This document shows positions 49,996 to 58,156 of a stretch of 64,000 bases of DNA, in pieces. The notes below the pieces were generated by a model. The model saw only the letters and a program-made list of their open reading frames with translations. It had not been told where the DNA came from and did not search any database. Position 1 is the stretch's first letter. Each line of letters opens with the position of its first letter. Origin of the DNA: Rubricella aquisinus (GTDB lineage Bacteria; Pseudomonadota; Alphaproteobacteria; Rhodobacterales; Rhodobacteraceae); assembly GCF_014199445.1 (NCBI RefSeq), contig NZ_JACIJS010000001.1, positions 124,001-188,000 on the forward strand. The letters run 5' to 3'. The translations under genes were made by a program, and so were the position numbers.

Positions 49996-50751
49996 ATGGA
50001 TATGACCCCAAAGCCGGATGAAACCGATCGCCGCTTTGCCACCACTTTGGCGCGGGGGATGGCGGTGCTGCGCGCCTTTCGCGCATCAGACGATGGCTTG
50101 GGCAATCAGGAGATCGCGGCGCGCACCGGCCTGCCGAAATCGACCGTGTCGCGCCTCACGTTCACGCTGCACAGCCTTGGCTATCTCAGCCATGCGGGAT
50201 GGGGGGAGAAGTACCGCCCCGGCCCCGCGCTGCTGGCGCTTGGCAATATCGCGGCGGCCTCTGTCGGGTTTGTGGACGTGGCGGACCCGATCATGCAGCC
50301 CTTGGCCGATGAGACGGGCACGCTCGTGGTGCTTGCCGTGCGGGACGATGCGAAGATGCTCTTGATGAAGACATGGCGGCCTGCGGGCGTGTCGTCGATT
50401 TGGCTGGATGTGGGGCAGCGCATCCCGATTGTCGGTTCTGCCTCCGGCCATGCGGTGCTGGCAGCCCTTCCCGACGGGGATGGCCCGGCGCGGGACGCCT
50501 ATGGCCAGATGATCCGGGACGGGTTTGTCACCGTGCCCTTGGCGGATCGCTATACGCCCACGATCAACGCGGTCGCTGTGCCCTATCGCAGCCGCGCCTT
50601 TGCCGAGCCGGTCGCCTTCACCTGTGGCGCGATGGCCGAAGATTTGAGCGATGCGCGCGCGCAATCGGAGGTCGGCCCGCGCCTGCGCGACGCCGTGCGC
50701 CAATTGGAACACGCCACCGGAACACCGCCCGCCCTTGTGCGCCGCGGATAA
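49996..50751 (+). CDS. IclR-family transcriptional regulator
   Basis: A 251-residue IclR protein. The winged HTH is at about residues 14-75 (LARGMAVLRAFRASDDGLGN; EIAARTGLPKSTVSRLTFTL); the effector domain has IPIVGSASGHAVLAALPDGD and TINAVAVPYRS. An in-frame ATG at 49912 would place the operator palindrome inside the coding sequence and has no ribosome site, so the start is put at 49996 (or 50002). It is the first gene in the direction of the beta-oxidation operon, 10 bp from the fadJ-like gene, so it may be co-transcribed. IclR members often sense aromatic or dicarboxylic acids. Confidence 0.87.
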   Translation: MDMTPKPDETDRRFATTLARGMAVLRAFRASDDGLGNQEIAARTGLPKSTVSRLTFTLHSLGYLSHAGWGEKYRPGPALLALGNIAAASVGFVDVADPIMQPLADETGTLVVLAVRDDAKMLLMKTWRPAGVSSIWLDVGQRIPIVGSASGHAVLAALPDGDGPARDAYGQMIRDGFVTVPLADRYTPTINAVAVPYRSRAFAEPVAFTCGAMAEDLSDARAQSEVGPRLRDAVRQLEHATGTPPALVRRG

Positions 50752-50761
50752 GGAGCCCCGC

Positions 50762-52849
50762 ATGACCGAGCCAGTCGCCTATTCCGTTACCGACCGCATC
50801 GCCGTGCTGCGCGTGCAAAACCCGCCCGTGAATGCGCTGTCGCAGGCCGTGCGTGCGGGGCTGGACGCGGGGCTTGCGCGGGCACTGGCGGATGACGGCG
50901 CGGACGCGATCCTGATCCTTGGGGACGGGCGCACATTCATCGCGGGGGCGGATATTTCCGAGTTTGGCAAGCCACTGGCCGCACCGGGCCTGCCGGATGT
51001 GGTCAACCGGATCGAGGCGGCGGGAAAGCCGGTGGTCGCAGCACTTCACGGCACGGCACTGGGCGGCGGGCTGGAGGTGGCTTTGGGTGCGCATTACCGC
51101 GTCGCCGTGCCGGGGGCGAAGGTCGGCCTGCCGGAGGTGCTGTTGGGCATCCTGCCGGGCGCTGGCGGCACGCAACGCACGCCGCGCCTGACCGGGGCCG
51201 AGGCGGCGCTCGACATGATCACAACGGGCAAACATATCAGCGCGACGGAGGCGCTGCGCATCGGTCTCATTGACGCGATAGAGGACGGCAGCCCGGAGGA
51301 GGCAGGGCTGCGCTTCACCCGTCGCTTACTCGTTGAGGGCGCCGGGCCGCGCCCGACGCGGGGCATCGCCCCAGCGCCGCATGATCCGGCGTTGTTCGAT
51401 GCATGGCGCGCCAAAGTCGCCGCAAAAACGCGCGGGCAGATCGCGCCTGTCACATGCGTGGACGCGGTGGAGGCCGCGTTCACCCTGCCCTTTGATGCGG
51501 GGCTGAAGCGGGAGCGGGAGTTGTTTTCCGGCCTCATGGCATCGCCCCAGCGGGAGGGGCTGATCCACGCGTTCTTTATCGAGCGCAAGGTCGGAAAGCT
51601 GCCGGAGATTGCGGGCGTGACGCCCCGCGATGTGGCCTGGATCGGGGTCATTGGTGGCGGCACGATGGGCGCGGGGATCGCGGCGGCGGCTCTGCTCAAT
51701 GGCCTTTCCGTGACATTGGTGGAGCAAACGGAGGCGGCCCGGGGGGCCGCCCATGCGCGCATCGCCGGGATCCTTGGCGACAGCGTGGCACGCGGTAAAC
51801 TGACGGAGCCTGCGCGCGACACGCTGCTCGGCGACCGGCTGACTTGCGTCACCGAATATGCGGCCCTTGCTGACGCCGATCTGGTGATCGAGGCCGCGTT
51901 CGAGGATATGGCGGTCAAGAAAACGATCTTCACAGCCCTCGATCAACACTGCAAGCCCGGGGCCATTCTGGCGACGAACACGAGCTATCTCGACATCAAC
52001 GAGATTGCCGCCGTGACCGCCCGCCCCGGTGATGTGATCGGGCTGCATTTCTTCTCCCCCGCGCATGTGATGCGGCTGTTGGAGGTCGTGGTGGCCGAGC
52101 ATACCGCGCCGGAGGTGACGGCGACGGGCTTTGCGCTTGCCAAGCGGCTGAAAAAGGTCGCGGTGCGCGCCGGGGTCTGTGACGGGTTCATCGGGAACCG
52201 GATTTTGGCGAGCTACCGGATGGCGGCGGATCATATGGTGCTGGAGGGGGCCACGCCTTACGCGATTGACGCCGCGATGGTCGATTTCGGCTTTGCCATG
52301 GGACCGTTCGCGGTGAGCGATCTCGCCGGGCTTGATATCGGCTGGGCGACGCGAAAGCGGCTCGCACCCTTGCGGCACCCTAACGACCGGATCGCGAAAT
52401 TTGCCGATATGATGTGCGAAGAGGGCTGGTTCGGGCGCAAAACCGGGCGGGGGTTTTATGACTATACCGACCCAAAACGCCCCGTCCCGAACCCGCAGGT
52501 GGCCGCGATGATCGACGCGGACCGGGCCGCGCGCGGGATCACGCCGCGCGCCTTCACGGCGGAGGACATTCAGCGCCGCTACATGGCCGCGATGATCAAT
52601 GAGGCGGCGAAGGTGGTGGGGGATGGCATCGCGGCCCGCCCGCTCGATGTGGATGTGACGCTGCTGTATGGCTACGGCTTTCCGCGCTGGCGGGGTGGGC
52701 CGATGAAATACGCGGATATGCGCGGCCTGCCGAGCATCCTTGCCGATATCGAGGCGTTCGCCCAAGACGACCCGCATTTCTGGCACCCTGCGCCGCTGCT
52801 GACCGATCTGGTCGCGCGCGGCGCCAGTTTCGACAGTTTGAATGGATAG
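50762..52849 (+). CDS. Bifunctional enoyl-CoA hydratase / 3-hydroxyacyl-CoA dehydrogenase (FadJ/PimF-like)
   Basis: A 695-residue fusion. The N-terminal crotonase domain (about 1-190) has FIAGADISEFG and LHGTALGGGLEVALGAHYRV with GLPEVLLGILPGAGGTQR carrying the two catalytic glutamates. The HAD domain from about residue 295 has WIGVIGGGTMGAGIAAAALL (NAD site), LHFFSPAHVMRLLEVV with the catalytic His, and GDGFIGNR-type GVCDGFIGNRILASY. It hydrates trans-2-enoyl-CoA and oxidises the L-3-hydroxy product. Gene order with thiolase, two acyl-CoA dehydrogenases, hydratase and ligase matches pimFABCDE apart from the ligase position. GGAG before 50762 decides the start. Confidence 0.92.
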   Translation: MTEPVAYSVTDRIAVLRVQNPPVNALSQAVRAGLDAGLARALADDGADAILILGDGRTFIAGADISEFGKPLAAPGLPDVVNRIEAAGKPVVAALHGTALGGGLEVALGAHYRVAVPGAKVGLPEVLLGILPGAGGTQRTPRLTGAEAALDMITTGKHISATEALRIGLIDAIEDGSPEEAGLRFTRRLLVEGAGPRPTRGIAPAPHDPALFDAWRAKVAAKTRGQIAPVTCVDAVEAAFTLPFDAGLKRERELFSGLMASPQREGLIHAFFIERKVGKLPEIAGVTPRDVAWIGVIGGGTMGAGIAAAALLNGLSVTLVEQTEAARGAAHARIAGILGDSVARGKLTEPARDTLLGDRLTCVTEYAALADADLVIEAAFEDMAVKKTIFTALDQHCKPGAILATNTSYLDINEIAAVTARPGDVIGLHFFSPAHVMRLLEVVVAEHTAPEVTATGFALAKRLKKVAVRAGVCDGFIGNRILASYRMAADHMVLEGATPYAIDAAMVDFGFAMGPFAVSDLAGLDIGWATRKRLAPLRHPNDRIAKFADMMCEEGWFGRKTGRGFYDYTDPKRPVPNPQVAAMIDADRAARGITPRAFTAEDIQRRYMAAMINEAAKVVGDGIAARPLDVDVTLLYGYGFPRWRGGPMKYADMRGLPSILADIEAFAQDDPHFWHPAPLLTDLVARGASFDSLNG

Positions 52850-52859
52850 GAGCCGCATC

Positions 52860-54035
52860 ATGCGCGAAGCCGTCATCGTCTCAACCGCCCGCACACCCAT
52901 CGGAAAGGCGCATCGCGGCACGTTCAACGCGACCCATGGCGCGACACTGGGCGGCGTGCCGACGGAGGCCGCGATTGCCCGCGCGGGGATTGACCCCGCG
53001 ATGATCGAGGACAGCATCTGGGGCTGCGGCTATCCCGAGGCAGGCACGGGCCGCAACATCGCGCGTCAGATCGCCATGCGCGCGGGGCTGCCCGTCACCG
53101 TGTCAGGCATGACCGTCAACCGGTTTTGCGCGTCCGGCCTGCAAGCGATCGCGATGGCCGCGCAATATATCGTGCAGGACGGGGCGGAGTGTGTGCTTGC
53201 CGGCGGGATCGAGAGTATCTCCACCACCCAGCCGCCGCCGCGCGACATCCCCGACGACTGGATCATGGCGCATAAGCCAGACCTCTACCTGCCGATGATC
53301 GACACCGCCGATATCGTCGCCGCGCGCTATGGCGTGAGCCGGGAGGCGCAGGATGCCTATGCGCTTTCCAGTCAGCAGCGCACTGCAGCAGCGCAGGAGG
53401 CCGGGCGGTTTGACGCGGAAATCGTGCCGATGGACACGGTGATGCGGCGCAAGGACAATGAGACGGGGGAAGTGACCGAACACGCGGTGCAGATCACGGC
53501 AGACGAATGCAACCGCCCCTCCACCACGCTCGAAGGGTTGCAAAGCCTCAAGCCGGTGAAGGGGGAGGATAAGTTCATCACCGCCGGGAACGCCTCGCAA
53601 TTGTCGGACGGGGCGGCGGCGCTCATACTGATGGAGCGGAAAGCGGCAGAGGCCGCGGGCCTGACACCGCTTGCCACCTTTCGCGGGTTTGCCGTGGCGG
53701 GGTGTGAGCCGGATGAGATGGGCATTGGCCCCGTCTTCGCCGTGCCGCGCCTGTTGGCCCGGCATGGGCTGCGCGTGGAGGATATCGACCTGTGGGAATT
53801 GAACGAGGCGTTTGCCAGTCAGGCGCTTTATTGCCGCGACACACTCGGGATTGATCCTGAGATTTATAACGTCAATGGCGGCTCCATCTCTATCGGGCAT
53901 CCGTTCGGCATGACCGGTGCACGGCTTGCGGGCCATATGGCGCATGAGGGGCGGCGGCGTGGGGCGAAACTCGGCGTCGTGACCATGTGCATCGGCGGCG
54001 GCATGGGGGCGGCGGGCCTTCTTGAGATGCATTAG
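52860..54035 (+). CDS. Acetyl-CoA acetyltransferase (thiolase, FadA/PimB-like)
   Basis: A 391-residue biosynthetic/degradative thiolase. The acylation cysteine is C90 in VNRFCASGLQAIAM; the catalytic His is in NVNGGSISIGHPFGMTGAR and the second Cys in TMCIGGGMGAAG. It performs the last step of beta-oxidation, cleaving 3-oxoacyl-CoA with CoA to release acetyl-CoA. AGGAG at 52847-52851 supports the start at 52860; an ATG at 52842 would overlap the fadJ-like gene. In the pim operon this position is PimB. Confidence 0.93.
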   Translation: MREAVIVSTARTPIGKAHRGTFNATHGATLGGVPTEAAIARAGIDPAMIEDSIWGCGYPEAGTGRNIARQIAMRAGLPVTVSGMTVNRFCASGLQAIAMAAQYIVQDGAECVLAGGIESISTTQPPPRDIPDDWIMAHKPDLYLPMIDTADIVAARYGVSREAQDAYALSSQQRTAAAQEAGRFDAEIVPMDTVMRRKDNETGEVTEHAVQITADECNRPSTTLEGLQSLKPVKGEDKFITAGNASQLSDGAAALILMERKAAEAAGLTPLATFRGFAVAGCEPDEMGIGPVFAVPRLLARHGLRVEDIDLWELNEAFASQALYCRDTLGIDPEIYNVNGGSISIGHPFGMTGARLAGHMAHEGRRRGAKLGVVTMCIGGGMGAAGLLEMH

Positions 54036-54044
54036 GGGACAGCG

Positions 54045-55235
54045 ATGGACCTGACCTACACGGCGGAGGAGACCGCATTTCGCGAGGAGGTCCGCGCCTT
54101 TCTGGCTGAACACCTGCCGCGCGACCTGTCCGAGAAAGTCCGGCTGGGCCGCCCTCTCTCGAAACAGGATCACGAGGCGTGGCATAGCATCCTGAACGGT
54201 CGCGGATGGCTCGCCGGGAACTGGCCCAAGGCCTTTGGCGGCGCGGAATGGACAGCGACCGAGCGGCATATCTTTGAGGAGGAAACCACCCGCGCCCATG
54301 CCCCGCGCATCGTGCCCTTTGGCCTGACGATGCTGGGGCCGGTGTTGCAGCATTTCGGGACAAAAGCGCAGCAGGAGCATTTCCTGCCGCGTATCCTCAA
54401 CGGGGAGCATTGGTGGTGTCAGGGCTACTCGGAACCGGGCGCGGGATCGGACCTTGCGTCGCTCAAAACCCGCGCGGTGCGCGATGGCGATGACTACGTC
54501 GTCACGGGGCAAAAGACTTGGACGACCCTTGGCCAATACGCGAACTGGATTTTCTGCCTTGTGCGCACGGACCCCACGGCCAAGGCGCAGGAGGGGATTT
54601 CGTTCCTGCTGATCGACATGGCCTCTCCCGGTGTGACCGTGCGGCCTATCGTGCTGCTCGACGGCGGGGCGGAGGTGAACGAGGTGTTCTTTCACGATGT
54701 GCGTGTGCCCGTGGCCAATCTGGTGGGGGAGGAGAATAAGGGCTGGACCTATGCCAAATTCTTGCTGACCCATGAGCGCACGAATATCGCCGGGATCGGG
54801 TTTTCCAATGCGGGGCTTGAGACGCTCAAGCGCATCGCCCATGCCGAACGGGACGGCGCGGGCCGCCTGATCGACAACCCGCTTTTCGCCGCGCGCCTTG
54901 CGCGGGTGGAGATTGACCTGATGGCGCTGTCCACGACCAATCTGCGCATCCTGTCAGCCGCGGCACGCGGGCAGGCACCGGGGGCGGACAGCTCCATGCT
55001 CAAGGTCAAGGGCACCGTGATCCGGCAGGAGATCAACGACCTGACCCGCCGCGCGCTTGGCCCCATGGCGCTGCCTTTCGTCTCTGAAGGGTTGGAGGGG
55101 GCCAATGACGGGATCGCGCCGGACTATGCGCGCCCGGTCACTGCGCAATACTTCAACAATCGCAAACTTTCCATCTTTGGCGGCTCGAACGAGGTGCAAC
55201 GCAGCATCATCGCCAAACAGGTGCTTGGGCTGTGA
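54045..55235 (+). CDS. Acyl-CoA dehydrogenase, large-subunit type (PimC-like)
   Basis: A 396-residue acyl-CoA dehydrogenase. YSEPGAGSDLASLKTRAVRD and QKTWTTLGQYANWIFCLVRT contact FAD and the substrate; DVRVPVANLVGEENKGWTYA and LSIFGGSNEVQRSIIAKQVL are the C-terminal signatures. The catalytic Glu of the medium-chain type (YEGT position) is replaced by Gly here (FGGSNEVQ), which is common in subunits of heteromeric dehydrogenases. With the next gene it resembles the PimC/PimD pair for pimeloyl-CoA. Confidence 0.9.
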   Translation: MDLTYTAEETAFREEVRAFLAEHLPRDLSEKVRLGRPLSKQDHEAWHSILNGRGWLAGNWPKAFGGAEWTATERHIFEEETTRAHAPRIVPFGLTMLGPVLQHFGTKAQQEHFLPRILNGEHWWCQGYSEPGAGSDLASLKTRAVRDGDDYVVTGQKTWTTLGQYANWIFCLVRTDPTAKAQEGISFLLIDMASPGVTVRPIVLLDGGAEVNEVFFHDVRVPVANLVGEENKGWTYAKFLLTHERTNIAGIGFSNAGLETLKRIAHAERDGAGRLIDNPLFAARLARVEIDLMALSTTNLRILSAAARGQAPGADSSMLKVKGTVIRQEINDLTRRALGPMALPFVSEGLEGANDGIAPDYARPVTAQYFNNRKLSIFGGSNEVQRSIIAKQVLGL

Positions 55236-55245
55236 GGGGCGCGCC

Positions 55246-56316
55246 ATGAATTTCACGCTCACCGAAGACCGCCAGATGATGCAGGACAGCCTGCGCCGCT
55301 TCCTCACGGATCGGTATAGCGCGGAGAGGCGCGGCGCGCTGATCGCCGCAGAGGCCGGGTTCGATCGCGATATCTGGCGCGATCTGGCTGATCTGGGCGC
55401 GGTGGCGGCCCTGTTTGGGGAGGATCAGGGCGGCTTTGGCGGCGCGGGGTTTGACATCGCGCTGGTGTTTGAGGAATTGGGCCGCGCGGGCGCGCTTGAG
55501 CCAATGATGGAGGCGCTCATCGCCGGGGGGCTGCTGGCGGAGATGGGACATGGTGATCTGGTCGCGCGGATCATCGCGGGGGAACTGATCGTGACCCTTG
55601 CCTATCTGGAGCCCGATGGCCGCTATGACCTGTCGCCGCGCACGACCCGCCTGACGGAGGACAGGCTTTCGGGGCATAAATCACTGGTCGGCCACGCGGA
55701 GGCGGCGGATCTGTTTCTGGTGACGGCCCTTGGGCCGGAGGGCGTGACGCTGGCGCTGGTTCCGCGCGGGGCTGACGGGTTGAGCCTGACGGCCTATCCC
55801 ACGGCGGACGGGATGCGCGCGGCGGAGCTTCGGCTGGACGCCACCCCGGCAAACACCCTGCTGACTGGCGCGCTGCCACTGTTGGAGCGGCACATCGCAC
55901 GCGCCACGCTGGCCTGCATGGCCGACACGCTTGGCGCGATGGAAACGGCGATGGCGCTCACGATCACCCATCTTAAGACCCGCCAGCAATTCGGCCGCCC
56001 TTTGGGTAAGTTTCAGGTCCTGCAACACCGCATGGCGGATCTCGCGATTGAACTGGAGCAAGCCCGCTCTGCGGTCATCAACGCGGCTGGCCAGCTTGGC
56101 ACCAATCAGGAGGCGCGCCACATTTCTGCGGCGAAAAACCTGATGGGCCGCACCGCCCGGCTGATGGCGGAGGAGGCGATCCAGCTTCATGGCGGCATCG
56201 GGATGACGGCGGAATACGCGCTTGCCCATTTCGCCAAACGCATGGTGATGGCGGATCACAAATTCGGGGATGAGGACCACCACCTCGCCCGGTTTATCGC
56301 CCTCTCCGCGACGTGA
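55246..56316 (+). CDS. Acyl-CoA dehydrogenase, small-subunit type (PimD-like)
   Basis: A 356-residue acyl-CoA dehydrogenase paralogue: MNFTLTEDRQMMQDSLRRFL start, ALFGEDQGGFGGAGFDIALV, ITHLKTRQQFGRPLGKFQVL (FAD/adenine contact) and AIQLHGGIGMTAEYALAHFA. The C-terminus stops soon after, lacking the usual terminal IARxxL motif, consistent with the short partner of a two-gene dehydrogenase. Its start lies 10 bp after the larger subunit gene. Substrate by analogy is a dicarboxyl- or cyclic acyl-CoA. Confidence 0.88.
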   Translation: MNFTLTEDRQMMQDSLRRFLTDRYSAERRGALIAAEAGFDRDIWRDLADLGAVAALFGEDQGGFGGAGFDIALVFEELGRAGALEPMMEALIAGGLLAEMGHGDLVARIIAGELIVTLAYLEPDGRYDLSPRTTRLTEDRLSGHKSLVGHAEAADLFLVTALGPEGVTLALVPRGADGLSLTAYPTADGMRAAELRLDATPANTLLTGALPLLERHIARATLACMADTLGAMETAMALTITHLKTRQQFGRPLGKFQVLQHRMADLAIELEQARSAVINAAGQLGTNQEARHISAAKNLMGRTARLMAEEAIQLHGGIGMTAEYALAHFAKRMVMADHKFGDEDHHLARFIALSAT

Positions 56317-56325
56317 CCCGCCCCC

Positions 56326-56366
56326 ATGTTTCACTTTCTCCAAATATCCAAGCCGAAGGCTTCGGC
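56326..56366 (-). repeat. Reverse-oriented copy of the TATTTGGAGAAAGTGAA motif with a hairpin
   Basis: On the minus strand, GCCGAA-GCC-TTCGGC (56366-56352) is followed by GGATATTTGGAGAAAGTGAA (ending near 56330), the core motif of the composite repeats. It lies in the 71-bp spacer inside the beta-oxidation operon, antisense to the flanking genes, so it cannot be a simple terminator of a minus-strand gene here. Confidence 0.6.
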
Positions 56367-56387
56367 GTCAGCCGAAAGGAGCCGCAC

Positions 56388-57176
56388 ATGACCCTTGCCA
56401 CGCGCACCCGCGCCGGAGCGTCCTTGATCGTGACGAACCACAACACCGCGCGCCGCAATGCCCTGTCGCCGGACTATTACGCGACCCTTGCCTTGGCGCT
56501 GGAGGACGCCGCAAGTGACCCGGGCATCGCCTGCCTGATCCTGACCGGCGCGGGCGATTTCTTTTGTGCCGGGGGCGATCTGAACCTCCTGCGGGAGCGT
56601 CGCACCCTGCCAGAGGCGGAGCGCCGCGCGCGTGTGGATCAGTTGCACGACCTTATTCGGGGCATCCGGTCCTGCCCCAAACCGGTCATGGCCGCTGTGG
56701 AGGGGGGTGCTGCGGGGGCGGGCATGTCGCTGGCCTTTGCCGCTGATCTGATCGTGGCGAGCCGGGAGGCACGCTTCACCGCCGCTTATGTCAAGGCGGG
56801 GCTGACGCCGGATGGTGGCCTGACCCATGCGCTGCTCACCCGCCTGCCCCGCCCGATGGTGGCGGAAGCGCTCCTTTTTGGCACACCGATCCCGGCGGAG
56901 CGGCTCTATGCGCTAGGGGCCATAAACCGGCTCTGTAATCCGGGCGATGCGTTGGCCACCGCCTGCGCGCTGGCGGATACCCTCGCCACCGGGGCGGGCG
57001 GGGCGCAGGCCACGATCAAGTCATTGATGACAAGTGCGGCGCACACGGACCCCGCCACCCATCTCGATCACGAGCGGGACGCGATGGCCCATGCCGTCAC
57101 CTCCCCCGACGGGATCGAAGGGATCGACGCGTTCTTGGGCAAGCGCCCCGCCGATTTCAGAAAGACCCGCATATGA
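56388..57176 (+). CDS. Enoyl-CoA hydratase/isomerase (PimE-like)
   Basis: A 262-residue crotonase. LTGAGDFFCAGGDLNLLRER is the oxyanion-hole region, AAVEGGAAGAGMSLAFAADL the second, with FTAAYVKAGLTPDGGLTHAL supplying Asp in place of the second catalytic Glu; this change suggests an isomerase or a non-standard hydratase. GAAAGGAG precedes the ATG at 56388, and an upstream ATG at 56313 overlaps the previous gene and reads through the repeat motif, so it is rejected. It overlaps the nitronate monooxygenase gene (ATGA). Confidence 0.88.
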   Translation: MTLATRTRAGASLIVTNHNTARRNALSPDYYATLALALEDAASDPGIACLILTGAGDFFCAGGDLNLLRERRTLPEAERRARVDQLHDLIRGIRSCPKPVMAAVEGGAAGAGMSLAFAADLIVASREARFTAAYVKAGLTPDGGLTHALLTRLPRPMVAEALLFGTPIPAERLYALGAINRLCNPGDALATACALADTLATGAGGAQATIKSLMTSAAHTDPATHLDHERDAMAHAVTSPDGIEGIDAFLGKRPADFRKTRI

Positions 57177-58156
57177 GCCTGCCCGAGACCGCCGTCACCC
57201 GCAGCTATGGCATCCGATTGCCGATCGTTGCGGGCGGGCTGATGTGGCTGTCGGATGCGGACTATGTTGCCGCCTGCGCCCATGCCGGCATCATCTCCTT
57301 CATCACGGCGGCGAGTTTTCCCGATCTGGCGGACCTGCGCGCGGAAATCGCACGATGCGCGCGGCTCTGTGAGGGGCGGCCTTTTGGGGTCAATGTCTCC
57401 ATGCTGCCGAAGCTGGTGGACCCCGCGCGCACCGCCGACACGTTCCGCCTGATCGCGGATGCGGGCGTGCGGCATGTGGAGACCTCGGGCCGCAACCCAG
57501 AAGAGTTCCTGCCCATCCTCAAGGACGCAGGCATCACCGTGCTGCATAAGGTGCCAAGCGTGCGCTACGCGCAAAAGGCGCAATCCGTGGGCGTGGATAT
57601 GGTCAGCATCGTGGGCGCGGAATGCGGCGGGCATCCGGGGATGGACATGATCGGCACCATGGTGAACGCCGCCCTCGCAGAGCAGCGGTTGCGCATTCCC
57701 TACCTGATCGGCGGGGGCATCGGGACCGGATCGCAGCTTGTCGCGGCACTTGCCATGGGGGCGGCTGGTGTGGTGATGGGCACGCGGCTGTTGGTGGCCG
57801 ATGAACTGCGCGTGCATCCCGAATACAAGGCCGCGCTGATCAACGCGACCGAATTGGACACTGCCCTGACCCTGCAGTCAAAGCGCAACACGATCCGCAC
57901 GCTCGCCAATGAAACCACCCGCCTTGTGCAAGAGATGGAGGCCGCGGACCCGGACATTCCGATTGCCGATCTGATGCCCCATATCTCCGGCCAGATCGGG
58001 CGGAGAGCCTATCAGACCGGCGATGTGACAAAGGGGCTTTTGTCGGCGGGACAAGCGCTTGGCCTCACCCACGAGGCGGCACCGATGGCCGATATCATCG
58101 CGGGGATTGAGGCGGAGGCGCGGGCAGCACTCACCCGGTTGGGAGGGGCCGCATGA
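57173..58156 (+). CDS. Nitronate monooxygenase family flavoprotein
   Basis: A 327-residue FMN TIM-barrel protein of the NMO/2-nitropropane dioxygenase family. YGIRLPIVAGGLMWLSDADY, PFGVNVSMLPKLVDPA, GVDMVSIVGAECGGHPGMDM (catalytic His) and IGGGIGTGSQLVAALAMGAA are conserved. Family members oxidise nitronates or reduce double bonds; a homologue inside a beta-oxidation operon could act on an enoyl thioester or on nitro-compounds such as 3-nitropropionate. Translationally coupled to both the hydratase and the ligase, so it belongs to the pathway. It is absent from the classical pimFABCDE order. Confidence 0.9.
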   Translation: MSLPETAVTRSYGIRLPIVAGGLMWLSDADYVAACAHAGIISFITAASFPDLADLRAEIARCARLCEGRPFGVNVSMLPKLVDPARTADTFRLIADAGVRHVETSGRNPEEFLPILKDAGITVLHKVPSVRYAQKAQSVGVDMVSIVGAECGGHPGMDMIGTMVNAALAEQRLRIPYLIGGGIGTGSQLVAALAMGAAGVVMGTRLLVADELRVHPEYKAALINATELDTALTLQSKRNTIRTLANETTRLVQEMEAADPDIPIADLMPHISGQIGRRAYQTGDVTKGLLSAGQALGLTHEAAPMADIIAGIEAEARAALTRLGGAA

